Shown here: piece by piece, positions 37,803 through 47,384 of the stretch
Numbering within the stretch: the first letter of the stretch is position 1
Layout of the letters: each line of letters opens with the position of its first letter
NCBI RefSeq assembly: GCF_000384235.1
Contig: NZ_KB913033.1
Location: forward strand, 310,001 to 374,000
From: Hydrogenovibrio halophilus DSM 15072
Lineage (GTDB): Bacteria; Pseudomonadota; Gammaproteobacteria; Thiomicrospirales; Thiomicrospiraceae
Reading direction: 5' to 3'
DNA length: 64,000 nt
Position numbers and translations under genes: made by a program
The notes under the pieces: model-generated
Databases searched by the model: none
What the model was told of the DNA's origin: nothing
What the model saw: only the letters and a program-made list of their open reading frames with translations

Positions 37803-38641
37803 CAACCTCTTCGCCACAGAAAGAAGCGGCCCAGTTTCTGGCCCTGTTCATTCTCTCGATTGCCTTGATGGTGGCGGATCACTACAGCCAGGCATTGACG
37901 CACTTCCGCTCTCTGCTTTTGACCACCATCGATCCGATCGAACGGACCGCGGCACTCCCCGGCGAGTGGTACGACTGGTTTCAACAGGATTATCAGACCC
38001 TCAATCAGGTCAAACTTGAAAACCAGCGATTGAAAACCGAAGTGCTGCTGCTCAAAGCGCAACAACAACAGTTGAGCAAACTCAAACTGGACGTCGAACG
38101 CCTGAATCGCCTGCTTGGCAAAGCCAGTCAAATGGACGACACCCAGGTCCAGATTGCCTCGGTCAGCTTTTACAGCCAGACCCCCTACAGCCATTTTTAC
38201 ACCCTGAACAAGGGTCAGCTTGATCAGGTGGCCCTCAACCAAACTGTGATTGACGCGAAAGGTGTGGTCGGTCAAATCACCAGCACCACCCCGGTAAGCA
38301 GCCGGGTCCGCCTGATTACCGACCCCGAAATTCAGGTGCCTGTGCGGGTGCAGCGCAACGGCCAGAGAGGCATGTTGAGCGGCATGGGCCATGACCGCCT
38401 GACCCTGCTGTTCATTCCGGACGGGGCCGCCATTCAGAAAGGCGACCTTCTGGAGACGTCCGGCCTGGGCCTCGTTTACCCGGAAGGCTACCCCATTGCG
38501 CGAGTGACCCAGGTGAATCGGATGGAAGGACGGCCTTACTTAGACGTTCAGGCTGAGCCAGTGGCCGAACTGAACCGCTCGCAAAAAGTCCTGATCCTGA
38601 CCCAATCGGCTCAACCCCGGGAAGCAGAGCATGCCAACTAA
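37793..38641 (+). CDS. mreC: Rod-shape protein MreC (non-AUG start or frameshift)
   Basis: Periplasmic scaffold with one membrane anchor (QFLALFILSIALMVADH), a coiled coil (about 60-105) and beta domains with the MreC hallmarks VIDAKGVVGQ and SGLGLVYPEGYP. From the stop at 37736 to the membrane segment this frame has no ATG, GTG or TTG. A strong AAGGAGGT sits six bases before ATC at 37793, so an AUC start is possible; the first ATG (37868) would cut the anchor in half. Alternatively the short ORF at 37755 supplies the N terminus through a frameshift or sequence error. Overlaps mreD by 11 bp. Confidence 0.85.
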   Translation: MNLTTSSPQKEAAQFLALFILSIALMVADHYSQALTHFRSLLLTTIDPIERTAALPGEWYDWFQQDYQTLNQVKLENQRLKTEVLLLKAQQQQLSKLKLDVERLNRLLGKASQMDDTQVQIASVSFYSQTPYSHFYTLNKGQLDQVALNQTVIDAKGVVGQITSTTPVSSRVRLITDPEIQVPVRVQRNGQRGMLSGMGHDRLTLLFIPDGAAIQKGDLLETSGLGLVYPEGYPIARVTQVNRMEGRPYLDVQAEPVAELNRSQKVLILTQSAQPREAEHAN

Positions 38642-39134
38642 AGTCTTTTCACTCAAACTGGCCGACGTCAAATGGCTGTGGTTTTTCAGCTTTGTGATTG
38701 GTCTGACCCTTGACATCATGCTGATCATCAGCGCCGGCATCCATCATGCGCCCTCTCTGACCCTGCTGATTCTGATCTTCTGGACCACACAGATTTTTCA
38801 GCAAACCCATCTGTTTTCCGCGTTCATACTGGGACTGCTGTTTGATGCCATTCTGGCCAGTCCGCTGGGCGCGCACGGTCTCCTGTTTGTGCTGGTGACC
38901 TTCATGATGCTGCGTATCCGCCAAAGCTTCAAAGCCTTCCCGGTCTGGCAGCAAAGCCTGATGATCATCATTTATTACGCGATTTTTCAGGGACTGAGCT
39001 GGTTGCTGCTGCAACCGACCCTAAGCGCCTCGGACTGGGTGTTTTTTGCACTGGAACCGCTTTTTGCCGGACTGGTCTGGCCTCTGGTTTCCGCCTCTCT
39101 GTCCCGCTTCACCCAAAAACTCCTGTTCCACTGA
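38631..39134 (+). CDS. mreD: Rod-shape protein MreD
   Basis: 167-aa inner-membrane protein with about five helices, partner of MreC in the elongasome. Family pattern FILGLLFDAILASPLGAHGL is clear. Start overlaps mreC by 11 bp (translational coupling). Confidence 0.92.
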   Translation: MPTKVFSLKLADVKWLWFFSFVIGLTLDIMLIISAGIHHAPSLTLLILIFWTTQIFQQTHLFSAFILGLLFDAILASPLGAHGLLFVLVTFMMLRIRQSFKAFPVWQQSLMIIIYYAIFQGLSWLLLQPTLSASDWVFFALEPLFAGLVWPLVSASLSRFTQKLLFH

Positions 39135-39140
39135 CCGTTC

Positions 39141-40961
39141 ATGCATACGCCCGGCCTCTACCAGACTGACAACGAACGCAAACAGCAGCGACGCCTGTTT
39201 CGAAACCGTGTGTATGTGGCCTTCTCACTGGCACTGCTGTTTTTCATTTTGCTTCTGGTCAGAATGACCTATCTGCAATGGGTCAATTACAACCAATACC
39301 ATTCCCTGGCCGAAGGCAACCGGATTTCGGTGGAAGCCATCCCCCCGGTACGGGGACGAATCTATGATCGCAACCACATTCTCCTGGCAGACAACCGACC
39401 GGTTTTCGCGTTAAAGTTTGACAAAACCAAAATTGCGGACATCCAAACCACTCTGTCCGAACTCGGCACGGTTTTGCCTGACCTGCCGGAGAGCCGCCTT
39501 GCAAGGTTTGCCGAGCGCTATCAGAAAGCCAGCAAACACCGCCCCATTTTTCTTTCCTATACCTTGAGCGAATCCGAAGCCTCCCAGTTTGCGGTGCACA
39601 ACTTCCGATTCCCCGGCATCTCGCTGGTATCAAAACTGCAACGGACCTACCCGCATGGCGAGGCCGCGGTTCATGCGCTGGGCTATGTGGGCCGCATCAA
39701 CCGAAAAGAACTTTCCAGCGTAGAGCCTTCCCGTTATGCCGGTACCGACTCCATTGGCAAACTGGGGATAGAAAAACAGTACGAATCGGTCCTGCACGGC
39801 TATCCTGGCGTGCAACAGGTCGAAACCAACGCCAATGGCCGAATCCTTCGAAAACTGGAAACCACCCCACCGATCCAGGGCAAAGATATCCAACTGACAC
39901 TGGACATTCGCCTGCAACTGTTTATCGAAGAATTGCTGGCCGGACAAAAAGGCTCGGCGGTGGTCACCAACCCCAATAACGGCGAAATTCTGGCCTATGT
40001 CAGCTTGCCCGGCTACGATCCCAACCACTTTGTTGACGGGATATCGCAATCGCGCTACCGGGGATTGCTATCGGACCTGAACCGACCCTTGATCAACCGT
40101 GTGGTCAATGGCCAATACCCGCCAGGTTCTACCGTCAAGCCGTTTGTGGCACTCGGGGCAATTGAACAAAACATCATCTCGCCGACCAAAAAGATTTTTG
40201 ATCCGGGTTACATGGAATTCAAGGGCCATCGCTACCGTGACTGGAAACGGGAGGGCCATGGGCTAGTTGACATGCACGATTCGGTGGTACAGTCCTGTGA
40301 CACCTATTTTTATGAACTCAGTCTCGACATGGGCATTGACGCGATTCACGACCAACTCTACCCGTTTGGATTCGGCCACAAAACCGGCATTGACCTGCCT
40401 CAGGAATCGATTGGCATCCTGCCTTCCAAGGCATGGAAACAGGCGGCCAAAGGCGAAAGCTGGTACACAGGGGAAACCGTCATAGCCGTGATTGGTCAGG
40501 GCTATTTTCTGGCCACACCGATTCAGATGGCCAAAGCCATCTCCACTCTGGCCAACTATGGCGAAATCGTTCAACCCCATTTGAACATGGCCGCTCCCAA
40601 TATTGAAAAACAACAGATTCCCATCCAGAAAATCGACAACTGGGATCGCGTGATGGCATCCATGAGAGACGTACTCGCCAGTCCCAGAGGCACAGCCTGG
40701 CGTTATGCCCGCGACATTGCCTTTCCTATGGCGGGCAAAACAGGCACATCGCAAGTGTTCAGCCTGGGCAAGGACGAAGAATACATCGAAGAGGAGCTCA
40801 GCGTCCATCTGCTGGATCATTCGTTGTTTGTCGGTTTTGCCCCGGTGGACAACCCCGAAATCACCGTCACGGTTGTGATTGAAAACGCCCAAGTCAAAGC
40901 GGCGGATGTGGCGGTAAAGATTGCCGATTACTACATGACCGAGTTGCGCGATGAAAATTGA
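39141..40961 (+). CDS. mrdA: Penicillin-binding protein 2
   Basis: Elongation-specific peptidoglycan transpeptidase, 606 aa. N-terminal membrane anchor (about 25-42), pedestal domain, then transpeptidase motifs S330-T-V-K (same number as E. coli), SCD and KTGTSQ. Works with RodA, whose gene overlaps its 3' end by 11 bp. Confidence 0.97.
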   Translation: MHTPGLYQTDNERKQQRRLFRNRVYVAFSLALLFFILLLVRMTYLQWVNYNQYHSLAEGNRISVEAIPPVRGRIYDRNHILLADNRPVFALKFDKTKIADIQTTLSELGTVLPDLPESRLARFAERYQKASKHRPIFLSYTLSESEASQFAVHNFRFPGISLVSKLQRTYPHGEAAVHALGYVGRINRKELSSVEPSRYAGTDSIGKLGIEKQYESVLHGYPGVQQVETNANGRILRKLETTPPIQGKDIQLTLDIRLQLFIEELLAGQKGSAVVTNPNNGEILAYVSLPGYDPNHFVDGISQSRYRGLLSDLNRPLINRVVNGQYPPGSTVKPFVALGAIEQNIISPTKKIFDPGYMEFKGHRYRDWKREGHGLVDMHDSVVQSCDTYFYELSLDMGIDAIHDQLYPFGFGHKTGIDLPQESIGILPSKAWKQAAKGESWYTGETVIAVIGQGYFLATPIQMAKAISTLANYGEIVQPHLNMAAPNIEKQQIPIQKIDNWDRVMASMRDVLASPRGTAWRYARDIAFPMAGKTGTSQVFSLGKDEEYIEEELSVHLLDHSLFVGFAPVDNPEITVTVVIENAQVKAADVAVKIADYYMTELRDEN

Positions 40962-42087
40962 TCTGCCCGAAAAAGAAACCGTTTATCGCCAGAACCGGCA
41001 TGGGTTGGAAGCCTTTCACCTTGACCTGTGGCTGATACTGCTGCTGCTGGCTTTGTCGGCACTGGGCAGTGTCGTAGTTTACAGCGCCTCCGGCGGCGAC
41101 ACGGAAATGCTGATGCGCCATATCATCCGCCTGGGCATTGCGTTTGGGATCATGGTTCTTTTTGCCCAGATCCCACCCAATCAACTTCGCATTCACACCC
41201 CCTGGGTGTTTGCGGTGGTCATTGTCATGCTCATTGCCGTTTTTCTGTTCGGCGACATGGGCAAAGGCGCTCAACGCTGGCTCGATCTTGGCGTCATCCG
41301 CTTTCAACCTTCCGAAATCATGAAGGTGGCGCTGCCTCTGATGCTGGCCTGGCTGTTTGCGCAGAACTCCTTGCCACCACCGGCCAAACACTTGATTCTG
41401 GGTCTGGGGTTGATCGCTCTGACCGCCGGTCTGATCATTCTGCAGCCCGATCTGGGCACCGCCATTCTGATTGCCGCCAGTGGGCTGTTTGTGATCTTTT
41501 TTGCCGGCCTTTCCTGGCGCTGGATTTTTTCGACGGTGGTGATTGTGATCGGCAGCCTGCCTGTGATCTGGCATTTCTACATGTACGACTACCAAAAACA
41601 GCGCGTCCTGACCTTTCTCAACCCGGAAAGCGATCCGCTGGGCAGTGGCTACCACATCATTCAATCCAAAATCGCCATCGGTTCCGGCGGACTGGAAGGC
41701 AAAGGGTTTATGGGCAGTTCTCAGGCCCATTTGGATTTTCTGCCTGAAAGCACCACGGATTTCATTTTTTCCGTGATGGCTGAGGAGTTTGGTCTGATCG
41801 GGGTCGCGGTGCTTCTGACCCTTTACCTTCTGGTGATTGCGCGGGGCCTGTACATCGCCGCGCAAGCTCAGGACAACTTCGCCAGACTGACCTCTGCCAG
41901 CCTGGTCATGACCTTGTTCATCTATGTGTTCGTCAACATCGGCATGGTCAGCGGCCTGTTGCCGGTGGTCGGTCTGCCCTTGCCCCTGATGAGCTATGGC
42001 GGCAGTTCCATGGTCACGCTCATGGTCAGTTTTGGCCTGCTCATGTCCTTTCATACCCACAAGCGCTTACTGTCACCGAATCACTGA
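40951..42087 (+). CDS. rodA: Rod-shape glycosyltransferase RodA
   Basis: SEDS-family peptidoglycan polymerase, 378 aa, about ten membrane helices. Family motifs include RWLDLGVIRFQPSEIMK, PESTTDFIFSVMAEEFG and PLPLMSYGGSS. Forms a complex with PBP2. Last gene of the mre-mrd unit; a palindrome copy follows. Confidence 0.97.
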   Translation: MKIDLPEKETVYRQNRHGLEAFHLDLWLILLLLALSALGSVVVYSASGGDTEMLMRHIIRLGIAFGIMVLFAQIPPNQLRIHTPWVFAVVIVMLIAVFLFGDMGKGAQRWLDLGVIRFQPSEIMKVALPLMLAWLFAQNSLPPPAKHLILGLGLIALTAGLIILQPDLGTAILIAASGLFVIFFAGLSWRWIFSTVVIVIGSLPVIWHFYMYDYQKQRVLTFLNPESDPLGSGYHIIQSKIAIGSGGLEGKGFMGSSQAHLDFLPESTTDFIFSVMAEEFGLIGVAVLLTLYLLVIARGLYIAAQAQDNFARLTSASLVMTLFIYVFVNIGMVSGLLPVVGLPLPLMSYGGSSMVTLMVSFGLLMSFHTHKRLLSPNH

Positions 42088-42097
42088 CCCAAAAACG

Positions 42098-42109
42098 ACC
42101 AGGCCTGGT
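42098..42109. repeat. Iterated palindrome, copy 9
   Basis: ACCAGGCCTGGT, 10 nt after the rodA stop, ahead of the dacC promoter. Confidence 0.95.
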
Positions 42110-42141
42110 GCCAAATTTATCCAACATCCGGGTCAGAAGCT

Positions 42142-42169
42142 TTGTATTCCACTGGAATTTCGCTAAAAT
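42142..42169 (+). promoter_or_regulatory. Promoter of dacC operon
   Basis: TTGTAT (42142-42147), 16-nt spacer, TAAAAT (42164-42169), 68 nt before dacC. Confidence 0.5.
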
Positions 42170-42237
42170 ATCCTGATGTCCCCGGTTCCGATGGCCTCAT
42201 CGGCACCCCAACCCCAATTACAGGATTGAATTGCCTC

Positions 42238-43443
42238 ATGGTTTTCCCCAGACTGTCTGCTTTTGTCACAACTGTTAGCTTGCTGTTGATCGGTTTCTGG
42301 CAACCGGTTATGGCCGAAACGCCCCAACCCAAGCCCACGCCCCATGTGGTGCCTTCGCCGCCGAACACCCAGGGCGATGCGTTTGTGCTGATCGATTTTC
42401 ACAGCGACCAGATCATTGCCAGCAAAAACCCGGAAAAACAGTTTGAGCCGGCCAGCCTGACCAAAATCATGACCGGTTACATCGTGTTCAATGAACTGGA
42501 CAAGGGCAACATCTCTCTGGACGACATGGTCACCATTTCTTCCAAAGCCTGGAAGATGCCAGGGTCTAAAATGTTCATCGAGGTAGGCAAACAGGTCAGC
42601 GTTCAGGATCTGATAAAAGGCATGGTGATTCAGTCCGGCAACGATGCCAGCGTGGCCCTGGCCGAACACATTGCCGGCAGCGAAGAAGTCTTTGCCGAGT
42701 TGATGAACAAATACGCCAAGTCACTGGGCATGGACGGCACCCACTTTATGAACGCCACCGGTCTGCCCCACCCCCAGCATTATTCCAGTGCCCGTGATAT
42801 GGCGCTTCTGACCAAGGCATTGATCACGGAGTTCCCGGAGCAATACAACTGGTACTCGGAGAAAAAATTCTCCTTCAACGGCATCACCCAATACAACCGC
42901 AACAAACTTCTGTGGCAGGACCCCAGCGTGGATGGACTCAAAACCGGCTACACCGAAGCCGCCGGTTACTGCCTGGTCACATCGGCCAACCGCGACCGGA
43001 TGCGCCTGATCTCGGTCATTCTGGGCACCGACAGTGCCAAAGCCCGGGTCCGGGAAAGCCAGAAACTGCTCAATTACGGTTTCCGCTTTTTTGAAACCCA
43101 CGCCATGTACGAAGGCGGTCAACGACTGAACGATGCCCGTATCTGGGAAGGCAAACTCGACACCATCGGCCTGGGCATCGAAAAGCCGGTGTATGTCACC
43201 GTCCCGCGCGGCCAATACCAAAACCTGCAGATCGAGACCCGCATTGACCAGAATGTGACCGCACCGGTTGAAAAAGGCCAGGAATTGGGCCAGCTGACCA
43301 TCCAGTTCAATGGCGAACAGATCATTGATCGCCCACTGGTGGCGCTGGCTGCGGTCGAAGAAGGGTCTTTCTTCAAAAAGCTGATGGACCAGATTCAAAA
43401 GCTGTTCGCCAGTCTGTTCGCTTGGCTTAACGGCGGCGAGTGA
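42238..43443 (+). CDS. dacC: D-alanyl-D-alanine carboxypeptidase (PBP5/6 type)
   Basis: Trims pentapeptides in peptidoglycan. 401 aa. Signal peptide (1-26, ending VMA), S73-L-T-K76, QSGND and KTGYT motifs, then a beta-rich domain and a C-terminal amphipathic membrane anchor (LMDQIQKLFASLFAWL). Start at 42238 fits the signal peptide; a longer in-frame start lacks one. Overlaps the next gene by one base. Confidence 0.95.
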   Translation: MVFPRLSAFVTTVSLLLIGFWQPVMAETPQPKPTPHVVPSPPNTQGDAFVLIDFHSDQIIASKNPEKQFEPASLTKIMTGYIVFNELDKGNISLDDMVTISSKAWKMPGSKMFIEVGKQVSVQDLIKGMVIQSGNDASVALAEHIAGSEEVFAELMNKYAKSLGMDGTHFMNATGLPHPQHYSSARDMALLTKALITEFPEQYNWYSEKKFSFNGITQYNRNKLLWQDPSVDGLKTGYTEAAGYCLVTSANRDRMRLISVILGTDSAKARVRESQKLLNYGFRFFETHAMYEGGQRLNDARIWEGKLDTIGLGIEKPVYVTVPRGQYQNLQIETRIDQNVTAPVEKGQELGQLTIQFNGEQIIDRPLVALAAVEEGSFFKKLMDQIQKLFASLFAWLNGGE

Positions 43444-44333
43444 TGGCCAAAACAGACGGGCAATTCGCTTACCTCAATGGCGATTTTCTGCCATTGGAAA
43501 AATGCCGGATTTCGCCACAAGACCGGGGGTTTCTGTTTGGGGACGGCGTCTATGAAGTCATTCCCGTTTTCAACGGCCAGCCTTTCGAGTTGGACGCGCA
43601 CCTGGACAGACTGGCACAGAGCCTGGCGCAAAGCGCCATTCTCAACCCTCTGACCAACGAGCAGTGGCAGGCCATGCTGGCCAAACTCATCAGCTACCAT
43701 CCCTGGTCGCATCAAGTCCTTTACCTGCAGGTAACACGAGGCACACAAATGCGCCGCGACCACCTGCCTGACGAGGATCTGTCGCCCACACTCTACGCCT
43801 ATGCCAGCGAACTCAAACCTGTGAACCCAGACTGGCTGACAGACGGACTTTCCGCGATCACCCTGCCCGATGACCGCTGGCAACACTGTGACATCAAGGC
43901 CATCACCCTGTTGCCGAACATTCGCCTGAAAATGCAGGCCAGAGACCAGGGGGCCGACGATGCCATTCTGTACGATGGTGACGATCGCATTACCGAAGGC
44001 ACCGCCAGCAATGTGTTTGCCCTGTTCGGCCAGGTACTAAAGACGCCGCCATTGTCCAACCATCTGTTGGCCGGGATCACCCGAACGGTGGTGATGCGTC
44101 TGGCCAGAGACTGCGACCTGAGCGTTTGTGAAACGCCCCTGACCCGTCAGGACTTGAAGGAAGCCGATGAAATCTGGTTGACCAGCTCCACCAAAAACGC
44201 CTTGCCCATCACCCAACTGGATCATCAGCCGGTCGGTTCCGGTCAACCGGGACCGGCCTGGCATGCATTAAATGCGCGTTTTGAAACCCTGAAACGCACC
44301 TGGCCAGAAACCTCAGCTAACCCAACTGACTGA
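43443..44333 (+). CDS. dat: D-amino-acid aminotransferase (class IV)
   Basis: Fold-type IV PLP aminotransferase, about 296 aa, expected to interconvert D-alanine and D-glutamate for peptidoglycan. PLP Lys in CDIKAITLLP, and EGTASNVF and TSSTKNALPI motifs. The ATG overlaps the dacC stop (TGATG); a GTG one codon earlier is also possible. A branched-chain aminotransferase role is less likely given the cell-wall neighbours. Confidence 0.88.
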   Translation: MAKTDGQFAYLNGDFLPLEKCRISPQDRGFLFGDGVYEVIPVFNGQPFELDAHLDRLAQSLAQSAILNPLTNEQWQAMLAKLISYHPWSHQVLYLQVTRGTQMRRDHLPDEDLSPTLYAYASELKPVNPDWLTDGLSAITLPDDRWQHCDIKAITLLPNIRLKMQARDQGADDAILYDGDDRITEGTASNVFALFGQVLKTPPLSNHLLAGITRTVVMRLARDCDLSVCETPLTRQDLKEADEIWLTSSTKNALPITQLDHQPVGSGQPGPAWHALNARFETLKRTWPETSANPTD

Positions 44334-44362
44334 AACCTCAATCGACTGAAAAAACCAAAATT

Positions 44363-44638
44363 ATGACTCGTGACCTGCATACCGAAACCCTGATTGATTT
44401 TCCCTGTGACTATCGGCTCAAGGCAATGGGACGCCAATCCGAAACGCTGGTGGAAACGGTCCTGGCGATCACCCAGAAATACGCGCCGGACACGCCACAA
44501 GAAAACATTGAGCTGAAGCATTCCAAAAAGAGCCGGTTTGTTTCGGTGAATGTGACCTTTTATGCCACCAGTCTGGAACAGTTGCACAACATTTACGCCG
44601 AACTGAAAGACCACCCAGAAATTCTGATGACCCTGTAA
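44363..44638 (+). CDS. ybeD: YbeD-family (DUF493) protein
   Basis: 91-aa small alpha/beta protein, a ferredoxin-like fold found between dacA/dacC and lipB in many gammaproteobacteria. Starts after TLIDFPCDYRLKAMG. Proposed to regulate lipoate or cell-wall enzymes; the role is unproven. 3 bp before lipB. Confidence 0.88.
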   Translation: MTRDLHTETLIDFPCDYRLKAMGRQSETLVETVLAITQKYAPDTPQENIELKHSKKSRFVSVNVTFYATSLEQLHNIYAELKDHPEILMTL

Positions 44639-44641
44639 CCC

Positions 44642-45292
44642 ATGGTTGCCATTCATGTCCGAACGCTGGGCGAACAGCCCTATCTGAACACCTGGCAGGC
44701 CATGCAGGCCTTCACCGACAGTCGGGACGACCAGACAGCGGACGAACTCTGGCTGGTGTCGCATCCGCCTGTGTACACCCAGGGACTGAACGGCCGTGAT
44801 GCCCACATTCTGCCCCAGGCGTATGACAGCGGCATCCCCATTGTGCCGACCGACCGTGGCGGTCAAGTCACATATCACGGACCGGGGCAGATTGTGTGTT
44901 ACCTGTTGCTGGACCTCAAGCGCCACCAACTCGGGGTTCGGGCACTGGTCGCACTGATGGAACAGACCCTGATCGATTTTCTGGCCGAACTGGGCATTGA
45001 AGCGCACACACGCGACCAGGCCCCCGGGGTGTACGTTCGTGAAGCCAAAATCGCCTCACTGGGACTGAAAGTCCGACGTGGCCGAACGTATCACGGCCTG
45101 GCCCTGAATTACGACATGGACCTCACCCCTTTTCAGACCATCACCCCCTGCGGTCTGAGCCAAACCCCCGTCACTCAGGTTTGTCAGGAACACTCACATG
45201 CAGGCCTGCCCGGATTCAAACAGGCGGCCGAACAACTGGCACAAACGCTCATCCAGAGACTGAAAACCCATCACTCTGATAGCCCCATCTGA
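44642..45292 (+). CDS. lipB: Octanoyltransferase LipB
   Basis: Moves octanoyl from acyl carrier protein to lipoyl domains. 216 aa. [12 protein letters not shown] motif and catalytic pair K136 (AKIASLG) and C170 (ITPCGLS), matching K135/C169 of E. coli. Followed by lipA after a promoter. Confidence 0.96.
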   Translation: MVAIHVRTLGEQPYLNTWQAMQAFTDSRDDQTADELWLVSHPPVYTQGLNGRDAHILPQAYDSGIPIVPTDRGGQVTYHGPGQIVCYLLLDLKRHQLGVRALVALMEQTLIDFLAELGIEAHTRDQAPGVYVREAKIASLGLKVRRGRTYHGLALNYDMDLTPFQTITPCGLSQTPVTQVCQEHSHAGLPGFKQAAEQLAQTLIQRLKTHHSDSPI

Positions 45293-45324
45293 CAGCCAGG
45301 GCTGACAACGATGGGATTCTATGG

Positions 45325-45353
45325 TTTCCAAAGGCCTTTGCATCCCCTATAAT
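45325..45353 (+). promoter_or_regulatory. Promoter of lipA
   Basis: TTTCCA (45325-45330), 17-nt spacer, TATAAT (45348-45353), 31 nt before lipA. Confidence 0.5.
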
Positions 45354-45384
45354 CGATCTTTTAGCGACGATCAGAAAAGCGTTT

Positions 45385-46386
45385 ATGAGTGCATCCAACT
45401 ATCAGGAAATTTCCCTCGATTCCATCAGCGGTCTCAAAGCCCGCAATCAGGCCATGAGCAAGGGCGAATACAAAACCAAGTCCCTGAGACACAAGCCCGA
45501 TCCCACTCAGCCCAGACTGAAAAAGCCGAAATGGATCAAGGCCAAACTGCCCTCGGCCCGCCACATTGGCAAAGTCAAAGCCCTCAAAACCATACTGCGC
45601 GAACAGAAGCTCAACACCGTCTGCGAAGAAGCTTCGTGCCCCAACCTGGGCGAATGCTTCGGTCACGGCACCGCCACCTTTATGATCATGGGCCAGATCT
45701 GCACCCGCAAATGCCCTTTCTGTGATGTGGCGCATGGTCGTCCTCAGCCGCTGGACACCCATGAACCCCAACACCTGGCCGACACCATTCAGGCCATGGG
45801 GCTGGAACACGTGGTCATCACCTCCGTTGACCGGGACGATCTCAGAGACGGCGGCGCCAGCCATTTTCAGAACTGCGTTGAAGCCATTCGCCACACCGCC
45901 CCCGATGTGACCATTGAAACCCTGGTACCGGACTTTCGCGGTCGCCTGACCGTGGCCCTGAACACCTTGGAACTCGCTCCGCCCGATGTCATGAACCACA
46001 ATCTGGAAACGGTGCCCAGACTCTATGAAGAGGCCCGTCCCGGCGCGGACTATCAGGCATCACTGAGCCTGCTCAAAGCATTCAAGCAGCGCGTGCCCGA
46101 CTGCATGACCAAATCCGGCCTGATGGTAGGACTGGGCGAAACCCTGGAAGAACTGTACGAAGTGATGGCCGATTTGCGCCGGCATGACGTGGAAATGCTG
46201 ACCGTGGGCCAGTACCTGCAACCCTCGGAATTTCACCTGCCCGTGGCCCACTATTGGACACCAGAAGACTTCCAGGCCATTGAAAAAACCGGTTACGAAC
46301 TGGGCTTTACCCATGTGGCGTCCGGCCCAATGGTCCGTTCTTCCTACCACGCAGATCGCCAGGCACGGGCCGCGCAAAGCGCCTGA
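45385..46386 (+). CDS. lipA: Lipoyl synthase
   Basis: Radical-SAM enzyme inserting two sulfurs into octanoyl groups. 333 aa. Auxiliary cluster ligands [12 protein letters not shown] and radical-SAM CTRKCPFC, plus the C-terminal Ser ligand region MVRSSYHA. Completes lipoate assembly with LipB. Confidence 0.97.
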   Translation: MSASNYQEISLDSISGLKARNQAMSKGEYKTKSLRHKPDPTQPRLKKPKWIKAKLPSARHIGKVKALKTILREQKLNTVCEEASCPNLGECFGHGTATFMIMGQICTRKCPFCDVAHGRPQPLDTHEPQHLADTIQAMGLEHVVITSVDRDDLRDGGASHFQNCVEAIRHTAPDVTIETLVPDFRGRLTVALNTLELAPPDVMNHNLETVPRLYEEARPGADYQASLSLLKAFKQRVPDCMTKSGLMVGLGETLEELYEVMADLRRHDVEMLTVGQYLQPSEFHLPVAHYWTPEDFQAIEKTGYELGFTHVASGPMVRSSYHADRQARAAQSA

Positions 46387-46424
46387 AGGCGCACATACCG
46401 GCTCTGAAACACGAGGACGTTATC

Positions 46425-47288
46425 ATGGATCAAACCCGCAATTTTCTGTTCACAGACCTCAATATCCGTGGCCAGCATCTGCACGTTGCCCAGGCCTGGC
46501 AAGCCATGATCGAAGATCGCCATTACACCCAGCCTTTGCAGACCTTACTGGGAGAGCTGACCGCCGTGGCGATCATGCTGGCCAAAAACATGAAACACCC
46601 CGGTCGCTTGACGATTCAGGTACAGGGCAAGGGGCCGGTGCATTTATTGATGGTGGAAGTCACCGATCAACTGCAGGTTCGAGGCGTGGCCAAAACCCGT
46701 GAGACTCTCAGCGATGACCAGAGTGGGATGAAAGTGTTGCTGGGCGACGGCCAGATCATGATCACGCTGGAAAACAGCCTCACCGACAAACTGTTCCAGT
46801 CGTTTGTGACCCGCCAGGGCGATACGGTGGCCGAGTGCTTTACCCATTACCTGAGCCAGTCCGATCAACTCGCCTCCAGACTCTGGCTGGCCGCCGATGC
46901 CCACAACATTGCCGGGCTTCTGATCCAGAAGATGCCTGATACGGATGCGCAGGACGCCGATGGCTGGGAGCGGATTGCCGCCCTGTCTGAGACGGTGGGA
47001 CCACAAGAGCTGCTGACCCTGCCGGCCGAAACTTTGCTGCACCGTTTGTTTCATGAAGAAACCGTGCGCTTGTATGACCCGTCTCAGGTCGCCTACGAAT
47101 GCCCGCGAGACCGGGAAAAAGTCAAGGAAATGATCCGTTCACTGGGCGAAACGGAGGCACGACGCATCATTGAACAGGAAGGCGAAATCGTGGTCCACAA
47201 CGAGGTGTGCAACTTCCACGAACGGTTTGATCTGGGAGACATTGAAGCGATGTTTTCCGGTCAGGACGACCAGACACTGAAACACTGA
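46425..47288 (+). CDS. hslO: Hsp33-family chaperonin with incomplete zinc site
   Basis: Redox-regulated holdase chaperone of the cytoplasm, 287 aa. The N-terminal domain is normal (FLFTDLNIRGQ, GKGPVHLLMVEV). The C-terminal switch normally has CxC and CxxC; here the matching places read YEC (only C226) and NEVC (only C262). The first Cys of each pair is replaced by Tyr and Asn, so four-cysteine zinc binding is not possible. The rest of the linker is conserved, so this is not a frameshift. Ribosome site GAGGA. Confidence 0.93.
   Translation: MDQTRNFLFTDLNIRGQHLHVAQAWQAMIEDRHYTQPLQTLLGELTAVAIMLAKNMKHPGRLTIQVQGKGPVHLLMVEVTDQLQVRGVAKTRETLSDDQSGMKVLLGDGQIMITLENSLTDKLFQSFVTRQGDTVAECFTHYLSQSDQLASRLWLAADAHNIAGLLIQKMPDTDAQDADGWERIAALSETVGPQELLTLPAETLLHRLFHEETVRLYDPSQVAYECPRDREKVKEMIRSLGETEARRIIEQEGEIVVHNEVCNFHERFDLGDIEAMFSGQDDQTLKH
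46490..46499. repeat. Core of iterated palindrome in hslO
   Basis: CCAGGCCTGG flanked by G and C instead of A and T; reads AQAWQ. It may be a degenerate copy or chance. Confidence 0.3.
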
Positions 47289-47344
47289 GGTTGCCACCAG
47301 GGCCATTACGCCCCAGTGTCCTGAACCAGTAGAAGGCAAAACTG

Positions 47345-47356
47345 ACCAGGCCTGGT
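47345..47356. repeat. Iterated palindrome, copy 10
   Basis: ACCAGGCCTGGT between convergent hslO and cheW, 28 nt beyond the cheW stop. Confidence 0.95.
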
Positions 47357-47384
47357 AAAAAAGACCATCGCCTCTTACACGATC

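Noticed and set aside
42142-42237. Longer N terminus for the D-Ala-D-Ala carboxypeptidase
   Set aside because: The region holds its promoter and the extension would bury the signal peptide.
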